The notes below the pieces were generated by a model, which was given only the letters and a program-made list of their open reading frames with translations, was not told the origin of the DNA and did not search any database. Of a stretch of DNA of 47,743 nucleotides, positions 37,034 to 44,421 are shown in pieces (positions within the stretch are counted from its first letter, which is position 1; every line of letters begins with the position of its first letter). The translations under genes were made by a program, and so were the position numbers. The stretch comes from Burkholderiales bacterium (GTDB lineage Bacteria > Pseudomonadota > Gammaproteobacteria > Burkholderiales > JABEVD01), in contig JAIELG010000009.1 of assembly GCA_019753155.1 (NCBI GenBank), positions 1-47,743 on the forward strand. Direction: 5' to 3'.

Positions 37034-37576
37034 ATGATATTTTGTCGCCAATGCGGTAAGGAAATCCATGAAAGCGCGTCAATCTGCCCGAATTGCGGCG
37101 CCCCGCAACGGGCGCAGGGCGGCGCGAAAAGCCAGAATGTCGCGCTGGTGCTTGCGGCATTGCTGGGCCCGCTCGGCGCGCACCGTTTCTATCTCGGTAA
37201 AATCGTTAGCGGGATCTTTTACCTTCTCTTCTGCTGGACAGGCATTCCGGGACTGATCGCCCTCGTCGAATGCTTCGTCATCGCCTTTACCGACCAGCTG
37301 AGCTGGGCACGAAAATACAACTACGGCATGCTGGTTCCTCCCGTTCACATCGCATTGAAGCTCCTGCTGCTGATGTTCCCGTTCATGATCATCGCGGGAT
37401 TGTTGACTGCCGTCGTGATTCCCCAATATGAGCGCTATGAGAAAAACAGAATCGAGCACAGCGCCGAAGCGCCCCCCGAGCAGGCACCGCAGGTTCAGGA
37501 GCCGACCCAACCGGAAAACCCCGAAGATGCGGCCTCCGCCCCGCAGCCCGGAAATGTTGCCCCGAATTTCAATTGA
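37034..37576 (+). CDS. Zinc-ribbon TM2-domain membrane protein
   Basis: A 180-residue protein. A zinc ribbon (CRQCGKEIHESASICPNCG) is followed by a TM2 domain (ALVLAALLGPLGAHRFYLGKIVSGIFYLLF...GIPGLIALVECFVIAF) with its Gly-x-His-Arg-Phe-Tyr-Leu-Gly motif. A third hydrophobic segment (LLLLMFPFMIIAGLLTAVVIPQYERY) precedes a Pro/Gln/Glu-rich tail (about 140-180). GGAGG lies six to seven bases before ATG 37034. TM2 proteins are small membrane proteins without one agreed function. Composition matches the core more than the AT-rich genes next to it. Confidence 0.85.
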   Translation: MIFCRQCGKEIHESASICPNCGAPQRAQGGAKSQNVALVLAALLGPLGAHRFYLGKIVSGIFYLLFCWTGIPGLIALVECFVIAFTDQLSWARKYNYGMLVPPVHIALKLLLLMFPFMIIAGLLTAVVIPQYERYEKNRIEHSAEAPPEQAPQVQEPTQPENPEDAASAPQPGNVAPNFN

Positions 37577-37824
37577 CGCGGAAATGATGACCGGGAGCTT
37601 TAACCTGCCCGGCCATTGCGAATTGCCCCCCGCGCTGCCGCCAGCGAGAGCAAAAACGGTCGCTATTGCCGGGTAAAAAGAAAATGTCATCGAACCGACA
37701 GAAGCGAATTTGCAGCAAATTTTGTACTTGACCCCGCCACGAGATGAGAATTCGGCATAGAATGCAAAAAAATCGCTGATTTAATCCGTGATACATTTCT
37801 AAACATCAAACTAAGCAACAGGAG

Positions 37825-38556
37825 ATGACTATTTTGGTTAACAATGAATTTGCAAAATGGGCAACAGGATTTTCTGGATTCGATGGTGGAAATCCAAAGG
37901 GTTCAGTATGGCTATGCGGCTTCGAATGCGCCGGCACACCCAACGAAGATGATTTGGTTTTCGAAGATGTGACGACCCCTGGTTATGTTGCCGAAAATAG
38001 GGGGCAATTTCTTCGCGGCTCCCAATATAACTTGAAAGCAGTAAAACTTCTTGCTGCATTGGCAGGTAGGGACACAAGAGATTACGAACCTTTTTTTAAC
38101 GAGGAATCATGCTTTAATCGTGATTCAAATTACTTTAAGCTCAACCTTTATCCAATTGGTTTCAAGAATACCAAGCATGAACACTGGGCAGATTGGATTA
38201 CGCAAAAGACGGGGTTTACTACAAAGCAAGAGTATCTGGAATGGTGCAGAGAAAAGCGGTTTCCAATGTTCAGAGACTGGATTTTGACGTATTCTCCCTC
38301 TTTGATTATTTGTACCGGAAAAACTTACGCGACACAATTTCAATCTGCTTTTGGTTCGGGTACTGAAAAGGTTTTCACCGAGGAGGTTGCTGGAAAGGAA
38401 ATTAAATATTTCAGGACAAATGACAACAAAACAACGGTTGTAATAATTTATTTTCTTGGCACTCAATATGGACTGAAAAGTGATGAGGAAATTTCACTGA
38501 CAGGTAAAAAAATTGCCGAACTGGTAGAAAAGCATGGGGAATTTGATATCACTTAA
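37825..38556 (+). CDS. Unknown AT-rich gene, possible uracil-glycosylase-like fold
   Basis: A 243-residue cytoplasmic protein I cannot assign. The opening SVWLCGFECAGTPNED and later SPSLIICTGKTYATQF have the look of uracil-DNA-glycosylase-superfamily strands, but no catalytic motif is certain. The gene is distinctly AT-rich compared with its neighbours, suggesting separate acquisition. The start is uncertain: AGGAG directly abuts ATG 37825, while TTG 37834 would have better spacing. TAGAAT at 37758 could serve as a -10. It lacks the palindromic site found upstream of the next gene. Confidence 0.65.
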   Translation: MTILVNNEFAKWATGFSGFDGGNPKGSVWLCGFECAGTPNEDDLVFEDVTTPGYVAENRGQFLRGSQYNLKAVKLLAALAGRDTRDYEPFFNEESCFNRDSNYFKLNLYPIGFKNTKHEHWADWITQKTGFTTKQEYLEWCREKRFPMFRDWILTYSPSLIICTGKTYATQFQSAFGSGTEKVFTEEVAGKEIKYFRTNDNKTTVVIIYFLGTQYGLKSDEEISLTGKKIAELVEKHGEFDIT

Positions 38557-38557
38557 T

Positions 38558-38591
38558 TGCGACATATCCTGTCACATTATTGGCGTATTCT
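38558..38591 (+). promoter_or_regulatory. WYL-regulon promoter 2
   Basis: TGCGACA (38558-38564), TATCC, TGTCACA (38570-38576), nine bases, then -10 TATTCT (38586-38591). One mismatch from a perfect palindrome. It lies immediately after the stop of the preceding gene and 30 bases before the next start. Confidence 0.7.
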
Positions 38592-38621
38592 GAGCATGTC
38601 AATAAAAAAGGAGCAACAAAA

Positions 38622-39284
38622 ATGAGATGTTTCGCAAGGTGGCATAAAGATAATGAATCGGGAGCATTTTTCCGTGACCAGACCATTCTTCAATTTGGTG
38701 ATAGCTGGGAGCTTCGCGCAAGCTTTGTACTGTTGAATCCCGGTAGCGCAGTGCCGTTGAATGAGACGGATCAAACCGGTTTTCTCAGATCACAATCACT
38801 GCCATTCTTTGTCGAACCGACTGGCGGCGAAACCTATGTGGAATTTTCCATTGATCGCCTGATGAACGATGTCATCAGGCTGTTTACCAGCGGGCATTCC
38901 GGCGGAACGATAAAACTGTACAACCTGTTTAATCTAAAGAATCAACATTCCGGCGAGGCAATGGAACAGTTTTCAGAGAATCAGTCACACCCCAAAATGT
39001 TCGCTACAGATCAGGAAATCAAGTTCTACAATGCTCCTGTCATCATCGCGTCCGGCGGAAAAGCATTTGAAAATGCCAGACTTGAACGAGAACTTGCCCG
39101 CTATATTTCACTAGCTAATGCGAGCAACCTTTACAAAATCGCGAGTGTCGGCAAAGAATCATATTCGATAGCCAAGGCAATGCCGGATAAAAATGGCCTC
39201 GTCGATAGCTACCATCCCTCATTCACCTTCAAGTACGGCAACTCAACCATCCTTGGCGATTTGAGTCATAACGACATTTCGTAA
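38622..39284 (+). CDS. Unknown protein, DUF1643-like features
   Basis: A 220-residue protein. LRASFVLLNPGSAVPLNETDQTGF followed by IKLYNLFNLKNQHSGEAM recalls DUF1643, whose members have a LNPS-type strand and a NLFA-type strand, but the match is partial. PVIIASGGKAFENARLERELARYI gives a third strand of the same kind of fold. No function is known. AAGGAG lies nine bases before ATG 38622. It is controlled by palindromic promoter site 2. It shares low GC and a similar fold pattern with the gene before it, hinting at distant relatedness. Confidence 0.7.
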   Translation: MRCFARWHKDNESGAFFRDQTILQFGDSWELRASFVLLNPGSAVPLNETDQTGFLRSQSLPFFVEPTGGETYVEFSIDRLMNDVIRLFTSGHSGGTIKLYNLFNLKNQHSGEAMEQFSENQSHPKMFATDQEIKFYNAPVIIASGGKAFENARLERELARYISLANASNLYKIASVGKESYSIAKAMPDKNGLVDSYHPSFTFKYGNSTILGDLSHNDIS

Positions 39285-39319
39285 TTCGTGCCGTTTAAAC
39301 TGTTGGCAATAATTTATTT

Positions 39320-39448
39320 TTAAACGCGATTTTCCGCCGCCACATACACAGCCGAATCCTTGCGCTGACCTATGGCGATGATCAAAACCTCGATAACATT
39401 CGCGTTGATACGGTACACAATCCGCGTGCTGCCGGTGCGGATGCGGCG
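39320..39448 (-). pseudogene. C-terminal remnant of a RelE/ParE-type toxin
   Basis: On the minus strand these bases encode RRIRTGSTRIVYRINANVI followed by EVLIIAIGQRKDSAVY and a stop at 39320. This is the last third of a RelE/ParE toxin (the VYRI strand and the IGQRKDSAVY end are typical). There is no start codon or N-terminal half, and no antitoxin gene beside it. Confidence 0.7.
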
Positions 39449-39455
39449 ACAGGAA

Positions 39456-39552
39456 CTACACTTTCAGCACGGTCACCGAGCTGGGTTTCAGCAACTTGCG
39501 AAAATCCTTGTCGAACGTCACCAGATGCAGGCGATTGCTCAAGGCAAGTCCT
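39456..39552 (-). pseudogene. C-terminal remnant of a PIN-domain (VapC-like) toxin
   Basis: On the minus strand the bases read LALSNRLHLVTFDKDFRKLL then KPSSVTVLKV and stop at 39456. LVTFDKDF is the last conserved acidic motif of PIN-domain ribonucleases. The rest of the gene is missing; a stop in frame lies just upstream at about 39557. It abuts the RelE/ParE remnant, so two toxin genes were eroded side by side. Confidence 0.6.
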
Positions 39553-39593
39553 CATCAAATTGCGTGAATATGAGTAAATTTTTCTCAATTGAA

Positions 39594-39627
39594 TGCGACA
39601 CATAATGTCGTTTCAAGGGGGTATGAT
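39594..39627 (+). promoter_or_regulatory. WYL-regulon promoter 3
   Basis: TGCGACA (39594-39600), CATAA, TGTCGTT (39606-39612), nine bases, then -10 TATGAT (39622-39627). Two mismatches in the right arm. The gene it can serve starts 163 bases further on, giving this promoter a long leader. Confidence 0.65.
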
Positions 39628-39792
39628 CTGTAATTGCACATGAAGCAACGGGGACCGTCATCTGCCCCACTAAAATTTGAGGTAAACCATGCATTCCTGA
39701 AAATTTGACTTCGCCTGTTGATTCCGGAAAACCCGATGGATTGGTTCGTCCGGAGGAAACATACAGGCAGTCAACTTTAAAAGGAGAGCATG

Positions 39793-40032
39793 ATGAAATG
39801 CAACAACCCATCTGAACGCAACGCGCGTCCCTACCAGATCGTTACCATCGTTGAAGTTCGCACCATCCGTATCAAGGCAGCAAATGACAGATGTGTAATT
39901 GCAGGCATGGATACTCAGAAAGACATCCGGCGCACCGAGCGCATAGTCGGTAAGGGCCAGTATCTTGGGTTCGGGAATACCATCACTGCCTTCATCTGGC
40001 TGGATCAGCCGCAAGTCATGGAAGCTGCATAG
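39793..40032 (+). CDS. Small unknown protein
   Basis: A 79-residue basic protein (MKCNNPSERNARPYQIVTIVEVRTIRIKA...IVGKGQYLGFGNTITAFIWLDQ) with an alternating pattern suggesting a small beta-rich fold. I do not recognise it. AAAGGAG precedes two adjacent ATG codons at 39790 and 39793; the second has the better spacing. The leader from promoter 3 is about 155 bases long and holds a possible 22-codon frame (39640-39708) without a ribosome-binding site. A GC-rich hairpin follows the gene. Confidence 0.6.
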   Translation: MKCNNPSERNARPYQIVTIVEVRTIRIKAANDRCVIAGMDTQKDIRRTERIVGKGQYLGFGNTITAFIWLDQPQVMEAA

Positions 40033-40035
40033 GCA

Positions 40036-40062
40036 GGGAAGGGTGGCGATCCCGCCCTTCCC
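40036..40062 (+). terminator. GC-rich hairpin after the small gene
   Basis: GGGAAGGG (40036-40043) pairs with CCCTTCCC (40055-40062). The T-run (ATTTTTG) comes only about ten bases later, so termination efficiency is uncertain; it separates this gene from promoter 4. Confidence 0.4.
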
Positions 40063-40079
40063 CCTCAACAGTATTTTTG

Positions 40080-40113
40080 TGCGACATGAATTGACGCACA
40101 TGCCCCGTATAGT
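40080..40113 (+). promoter_or_regulatory. WYL-regulon promoter 4
   Basis: TGCGACA (40080-40086), TGAAT, TGACGCA (40092-40098), nine bases, then -10 TATAGT (40108-40113). The left arm has the A form and the right arm the T/A-swapped form seen in site 1, so this site is a hybrid of the two arm types. The gene starts 24 bases after the -10. Confidence 0.7.
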
Positions 40114-40137
40114 CGAAACCTTTCGAAGGAGACCGCC

Positions 40138-40584
40138 ATGCCCATGCTGATCGAACATATCGACGCCATTGCCAGAAAAAAGCAGCGCGATGTGCTGTGC
40201 GTCGCGTTCGAGCCGGACAATCCTTCAGGATCTCCCGAGGACGACGATTACGACCCTTTCCAATGGGTTTTCATCGATTGGGAAAACCTTCCGGTGCGGC
40301 AGCAGATCATCGATTGGCTGGATGGTAACGGGATCGAATGGCAACCCTGCGCCCATATCGCCAACCCAAATACGATGCTTCCCTATCGGGGGTGGATCTA
40401 CATTGACGTGCCTTACGATACCTCTTTGCCGGAATACAGGAAGCTTGCCGACTTTCTTGAAAATCCGGACGGCAGCATGCGCCTGCAGCATGCGGTTTTC
40501 TGCTTTGTCCCGCTCGAAAAGGCGATGGAAAACGCCCACCACGACGAGCCCGGATTCTGGGAAAAGTGGGCAGAGAACTTCTGA
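40138..40584 (+). CDS. Unknown acidic protein
   Basis: A 148-residue acidic protein rich in Trp and Asp (DDDYDPFQWVFIDWENLPVRQQIIDWLDGNGIEWQPCAHIANPN...LPYRGWIYIDVPYD). It contains no membrane segment or known motif that I can name. AAGGAG lies six to seven bases before ATG 40138. It is driven by palindromic promoter 4 and so belongs to the presumed WYL regulon. An acidic, small, single-domain protein in such a setting could be a DNA mimic or inhibitor; that is speculation. Confidence 0.7.
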   Translation: MPMLIEHIDAIARKKQRDVLCVAFEPDNPSGSPEDDDYDPFQWVFIDWENLPVRQQIIDWLDGNGIEWQPCAHIANPNTMLPYRGWIYIDVPYDTSLPEYRKLADFLENPDGSMRLQHAVFCFVPLEKAMENAHHDEPGFWEKWAENF

Positions 40585-40596
40585 TCATGCCTGGCA

Positions 40597-40911
40597 TCAT
40601 GGGCGCATTCTCTTGTTCATGGCGCAGAAGGCATCCCGGTCGATCTCGGTCAGTTGCCAAACGCTGTCCAGCCGGGAAGACTGCATGCCGAGCGGATTGG
40701 GCACCTGCTCGCCGCTAGCCAGTTCGAAATGCAGCCTTTTGTGGCAAACGACTGGATGGCAGAATTTGATGTCCAGCGCGGCTTCGTCCGCCCGATCCAT
40801 GTCTTCCCGTGTCACGAATCCCGATGACACGGCGACCATGCCCGTGGTGCGGAAAGTTCTCGTCAATTTATCGTACAGATATTTCCTGCATTGTTCATCC
40901 GTGGACGGCAA
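40597..40911 (-). CDS. Unknown small protein with TTG start
   Basis: A 104-residue protein (PSTDEQCRKYLYDKLTRTFRTTGMVAVSSGF...DEAALDIKFCHPVVCHKRLHFELASGE) without a recognised family. It contains CHPVVCHK, a possible metal-binding cluster. The TTG at 40911 has a strong GGAGG six bases upstream, the best reason to choose it; the next in-frame ATG at 40839 would remove 24 residues. It is convergent with the preceding gene, leaving 12 bases between stops, and has no palindromic site upstream. Confidence 0.55.
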   Translation of the reverse strand: MPSTDEQCRKYLYDKLTRTFRTTGMVAVSSGFVTREDMDRADEAALDIKFCHPVVCHKRLHFELASGEQVPNPLGMQSSRLDSVWQLTEIDRDAFCAMNKRMRP

Positions 40912-41070
40912 AGCATTCCTCCATCGTTTACCCGATTCGCAAAGGATAAAGGCAAGGTGCGACGGAATGCTTCGCAGCCGCCCCAGGGTTGTGATCCCGT
41001 TGCCAGCGAAGCCTGGAAAATACGGTTATTCGGATAGAATGGCGTATCAATCAATGGATAGGACTTGCCC

Positions 41071-41583
41071 ATGCAAAAGATTGCGCTTGCCATAGAGACC
41101 ACAGGGCTGGCCCCCTATTCAGGAGCCAGACTGGTGGAATTCGCCTGCATCGAACTGGACGATCGAGGCGAATTTGGAAGGGTCTTGCATAGACGTGTAA
41201 ATCCCGAAATGGTTTTGTCTACGGAGGATGAGAAATCCCTCGGCCTCACCAACGAGGAGCTCTCCGAACAGCCGATTTTTTCGGAAGTCGCTGATGAGTT
41301 GGCCGAATTCATCGAAGGCTCGGAACTGATCATGCACAATGCGCCCTTCGCCCTCGGGTTTCTCGATCATGAATTTTCGCTTCTCGGCAAGAACCCGGTT
41401 TCTGGAATTTGCGTCGGTGTGATCGATATCATGGCAATGGCGAAAGAATTGCGTCCGGAAGGAAGATACACCCTCGAAGCCCTGGCTGGCAAATTGACGG
41501 AATTTCTGACGGGCCCCGTTGGCCCGCTGAGGGATGCGATTTTCACTGCGGAAGTGTACCTTTCTCTCACCGTGGCGCGCTGA
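41071..41583 (+). CDS. DnaQ-like exonuclease homologue with lost catalytic residues
   Basis: A 170-residue protein that aligns by eye with the exonuclease domain of E. coli DnaQ along its length (IETTGL, FSEVADELAEFIEGSELIMHNAPF, GFLDHEFSLL, DAIFTAEVYLSLT). The canonical motifs are altered: LDTETTG reads LAIETTG (Asp12 to Ala), HNAAFDIGF reads HNAPFALGF (Asp103 to Ala), and HGALLDA reads VGPLRDA (His162 to Val). Glu14 and Asp167 remain. It should therefore not be an active nuclease. It lacks the DnaQ tail that binds polymerase III alpha. TAGGA lies nine bases before ATG 41071. No palindromic site precedes it. Confidence 0.8.
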   Translation: MQKIALAIETTGLAPYSGARLVEFACIELDDRGEFGRVLHRRVNPEMVLSTEDEKSLGLTNEELSEQPIFSEVADELAEFIEGSELIMHNAPFALGFLDHEFSLLGKNPVSGICVGVIDIMAMAKELRPEGRYTLEALAGKLTEFLTGPVGPLRDAIFTAEVYLSLTVAR

Positions 41584-41604
41584 AAATCGACTCCATTCCC
41601 GGAT

Positions 41605-41638
41605 TGCGACTTATTCTGTCGCATCAAAACCGGATAAT
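41605..41638 (+). promoter_or_regulatory. WYL-regulon promoter 5 (AAA+ ATPase gene)
   Basis: TGCGACT (41605-41611), TATTC, TGTCGCA (41617-41623), nine bases, then -10 GATAAT (41633-41638). One mismatch from the perfect palindrome. It drives the largest gene of the block, 39 bases downstream. Confidence 0.7.
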
Positions 41639-41676
41639 GCTCCTGTACTCGACAATAGAACCTACAGGAGAACGAC

Positions 41677-43857
41677 ATGAACAAGCTTCCGGCATTCCTG
41701 AATCCAGGATCGAATCGGCGCGGCAGCCCCGAAGATTCGACGGAATCCTACCGCCCGCTTCTGGCCTGCTGGCTGATCGAACTGGTTCTGCTGTTCGGAT
41801 GGCACAAAGGAGCACGGGGAATCAGGAGTCATAAATTCATATTCGGCGACGATCATTTCCTGGAGGTCGCGGGAATGAATGTCGAACTGGATACCTCGGA
41901 GGGCGAGTTTCTGGTGGTTTCAGGAAAGAAAATCCAATACACCGAAGCTGAATGCGTAAAGCTGTTGAAAGACCGGCTGGATGGACTCCACAAGGAGTGG
42001 ATTGAAGACAGCCTGTCTCTCTTCGCCAACATCGAACTCGTCGGAGAAGTAATCGGGCTGAGCCAGGCAGCCAAGGCTATCCTGAGCTATGCTGCCGTCA
42101 TGGAAATCTTTCCTGCCTTCAGGAGCGTCATTTCCAGCCGGAGCGAAACCATCCAGATTCAGCGCCTGGCGCAAGTCATCGCCCACCTGACCGGGCACAA
42201 TGAATCCGAAATACGCTCCGAACTGAGCAGGAACGCGCCATTGGCGGCCAGCGGAATCATCAGCATTGCGGATCGAGCCTGCGATTTGGAGGACAAGATT
42301 TCCCTGCTCGACGGGTTCGGCTCGCTTCTCATCCAATCCCACGAAAGTGCGGATACCTTGATCGAAAATCTGCTAAAGAGGGCTGGGCAGTCGAATCTGG
42401 TTCCCGGGGATTATCCCCATCTGGCAGGCGACATTTTGGCGCTGAAATCCTATCTTGGCAACGCATTGATTCATGGGGAAAGGGGTGTAAACATCCTGCT
42501 CTACGGTATCCCCGGGACAGGCAAGACCGAATTCGTCAAGGCGATTTCAACCGAGCTCGGGGCAGAATTGTACGAAATCGCCTATTCCGATGAGGATGGC
42601 AATCCCCGCAAGGGAAGATCCCGTCTCCGCGCCTACAGTCTGTGCCAAAGGATATTGACGAAAAAGGATAATACGCTCCTGATGTTCGACGAAATCGAGG
42701 ACGTGTTCCCGAGTCATGGCGGCATGCTCGTCTTTCTCGATTCATCCGAGGATGACGGGGGTATGGGTTCCTGCAAGGCCTGGATCAATAGAACCCTGGA
42801 AACCAATGCCACCCCGGCGATCTGGATCACCAACGATGCCGACATCGATCCGGCCTACCTGCGCCGCTTCGACTATTCCGTACGATTTTCGGTTCCACCC
42901 AGGCAGGTTCGCATGAGCATAGCCCGCCGTTACCTCGGGCAGTTTAATCCGGCGGAGGAATGGCTCTCCAAGATCGCATCCTGCGAGCAGATGACGCCTG
43001 CGCAATACGAGCGGGCAGCGAAAGTAGCCAGGCTTAGCAGCGGAGGGGACGATATCATGGCGCGCAGGCTGGTCGAGCAGGCCCTGGACAGAAGCGCCAC
43101 GCTGCTGGGGCAGAATCGCACCCCTGCGCGCAACATTATGCATACCAGCTACGATCCTCGATTCGTTAACACCGACATGGACATCGGAAAGATCGTCTCC
43201 GGCCTGAAAATTAGGCGCCGCGGTACCTTTTGCTTCTACGGGCCTTCCGGAACCGGAAAGAGCGAGTTCGCCCGCCACATCTCAGACGAGATTGGCATGC
43301 CTATCCTCGTCCGTCGGGCTTCAGATATTTTGAGCATGTGGGTGGGGGAAGCCGAGAAGAACATCGCCAAAATGTTCGCCGATGCCCGCCAGCAGGAGGC
43401 CGTTCTCGTGCTGGACGAAGCGGACAGTTTTCTTGCCGACAGGCGGGATGCCGCCCACAGTTGGGAAGTAACGCAGGTCAACGAGCTTCTCACCCAGATG
43501 GAGTCGTTCGACGGCATTTTCATCTGCACCACCAACCTGATAGACAAGCTGGATCAGGCGAGCCTGCGCCGTTTCGCTTTCAAGGTCAGGTTCGACTATC
43601 TGACGCCTGACCAGGGCTGGGCCATGTACCTGAAGGAATTTTCCAGACTTGGAGGCGATCCGGAATCCGCAGCGGTATGGGAGAAATCCGTCAGGGGCCT
43701 GCGCAATCTCACCCCGGGCGATTTTTCCGTGGCCGCGAGGCAGTTCGGACTGATTGAGGAACCGGTTACCCCAGGCGAACTTTTCAGGCAGCTTCGGGAA
43801 GAATGCGCAATAAAACGGGGAACCCCGAAAAGGATAGGGTTCTTTCTGGATTCGTGA
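41677..43857 (+). CDS. Tandem AAA+ ATPase
   Basis: A 726-residue protein with a unique N-terminal domain (about 1-235) and two AAA+ modules. Module 1: Walker A GIPGTGKT (277-284), Walker B LLMFDE (334-339), sensor Asn386, Arg finger RR396-397. Module 2: Walker A GPSGTGKS (522-529), Walker B VLVLDEAD (576-583), Asn620, RR631-632. Both sites look active, so it should assemble as a double-ring or hexameric remodelling ATPase of the classic (spastin/CDC48-like) type; the substrate is unknown. CAGGAG lies before ATG 41677. It is under palindromic promoter 5. No protease or nuclease domain is fused. Confidence 0.9.
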   Translation: MNKLPAFLNPGSNRRGSPEDSTESYRPLLACWLIELVLLFGWHKGARGIRSHKFIFGDDHFLEVAGMNVELDTSEGEFLVVSGKKIQYTEAECVKLLKDRLDGLHKEWIEDSLSLFANIELVGEVIGLSQAAKAILSYAAVMEIFPAFRSVISSRSETIQIQRLAQVIAHLTGHNESEIRSELSRNAPLAASGIISIADRACDLEDKISLLDGFGSLLIQSHESADTLIENLLKRAGQSNLVPGDYPHLAGDILALKSYLGNALIHGERGVNILLYGIPGTGKTEFVKAISTELGAELYEIAYSDEDGNPRKGRSRLRAYSLCQRILTKKDNTLLMFDEIEDVFPSHGGMLVFLDSSEDDGGMGSCKAWINRTLETNATPAIWITNDADIDPAYLRRFDYSVRFSVPPRQVRMSIARRYLGQFNPAEEWLSKIASCEQMTPAQYERAAKVARLSSGGDDIMARRLVEQALDRSATLLGQNRTPARNIMHTSYDPRFVNTDMDIGKIVSGLKIRRRGTFCFYGPSGTGKSEFARHISDEIGMPILVRRASDILSMWVGEAEKNIAKMFADARQQEAVLVLDEADSFLADRRDAAHSWEVTQVNELLTQMESFDGIFICTTNLIDKLDQASLRRFAFKVRFDYLTPDQGWAMYLKEFSRLGGDPESAAVWEKSVRGLRNLTPGDFSVAARQFGLIEEPVTPGELFRQLREECAIKRGTPKRIGFFLDS

Positions 43858-43858
43858 G

Positions 43859-44050
43859 ATGCCCGTTTCGGATCAAGCATCAAGGTCCGCTACCGGCCAG
43901 CTTAGAGACAATCATATTATTTCCGGAACTTCCGAAGTGGATTGGCTCGATATTTTACGAGTGACACCAGCGGATAAAAGCTTTTTGACACTGCTTCGCA
44001 TGTTTGAGGCCGGGCGTGCCGAAGGTAAGGCTTTTCCACAGAATACCTGA
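43859..44050 (+). CDS. Possible small protein after the AAA+ gene
   Basis: A 63-codon frame starting one base after the ATPase stop (MPVSDQASRSATGQL...SEVDWLDILRVTPADKSFLTLLRMFEAGRAEGKAF). The ending forms a plausible helix. There is no ribosome-binding site, so it could only be translated by reinitiation. I do not recognise it and regard it as tentative. Confidence 0.35.
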   Translation: MPVSDQASRSATGQLRDNHIISGTSEVDWLDILRVTPADKSFLTLLRMFEAGRAEGKAFPQNT

Positions 44051-44107
44051 GCGGTTCTGTGAACAAGTCGGAAAAGTCTTTGGCCGGAATAGACTTTTTT
44101 GCAGTGC

Positions 44108-44380
44108 CTATTCTTTGTGCGCACCCAGGCCAAATAAGGCGCGGTCATCGGCGCGCGTGAGCGTCTGACTCAGCATCTCAAGCAGTCTGGTTTCGGGCCA
44201 TTCGCCGCGCTCGACTTTGCCGAGGATGACCGCCCCGACCAGTATCTTGCGGCGCGTGTCCTCGTTGCGCTTGCGTTTGGTCTCGATAGCCCGCTTGCGG
44301 GCCTCGATCTGTTGCTTCCTTGCTTTCTCCTGCTTGAGACTGGCTTCGAGGGCGGCTATGCGCTCTTCTATATTCCTCAT
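44108..44380 (-). CDS. TraD-family mobilization accessory protein
   Basis: A 90-residue protein: a charged N-terminal coiled coil (IEERIAALEASLKQEKARKQQIEARKRAIETKRKR) followed by DTRRKILVGAVILGKVERGEWPE and ending LTRADDRALFGLG. This is the conjugal transfer TraD/MobC-like family (small, not the coupling ATPase) encoded beside MobA/MobL relaxases, and thought to help relaxosome assembly at oriT. It is divergent from the relaxase gene, with the oriT region between them. The gene is complete. Confidence 0.85.
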   Translation of the reverse strand: MRNIEERIAALEASLKQEKARKQQIEARKRAIETKRKRNEDTRRKILVGAVILGKVERGEWPETRLLEMLSQTLTRADDRALFGLGAHKE

Positions 44381-44421
44381 GTCGTTTACTCCCTGTGGTT
44401 AAACCTGATCCTGATACCGCT

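Noticed and set aside
39670-40158. A 162-codon minus-strand frame over the small orphan gene
   Set aside because: It overlaps two promoter sites and a gene with a good ribosome-binding site, and its protein lacks any recognisable pattern.
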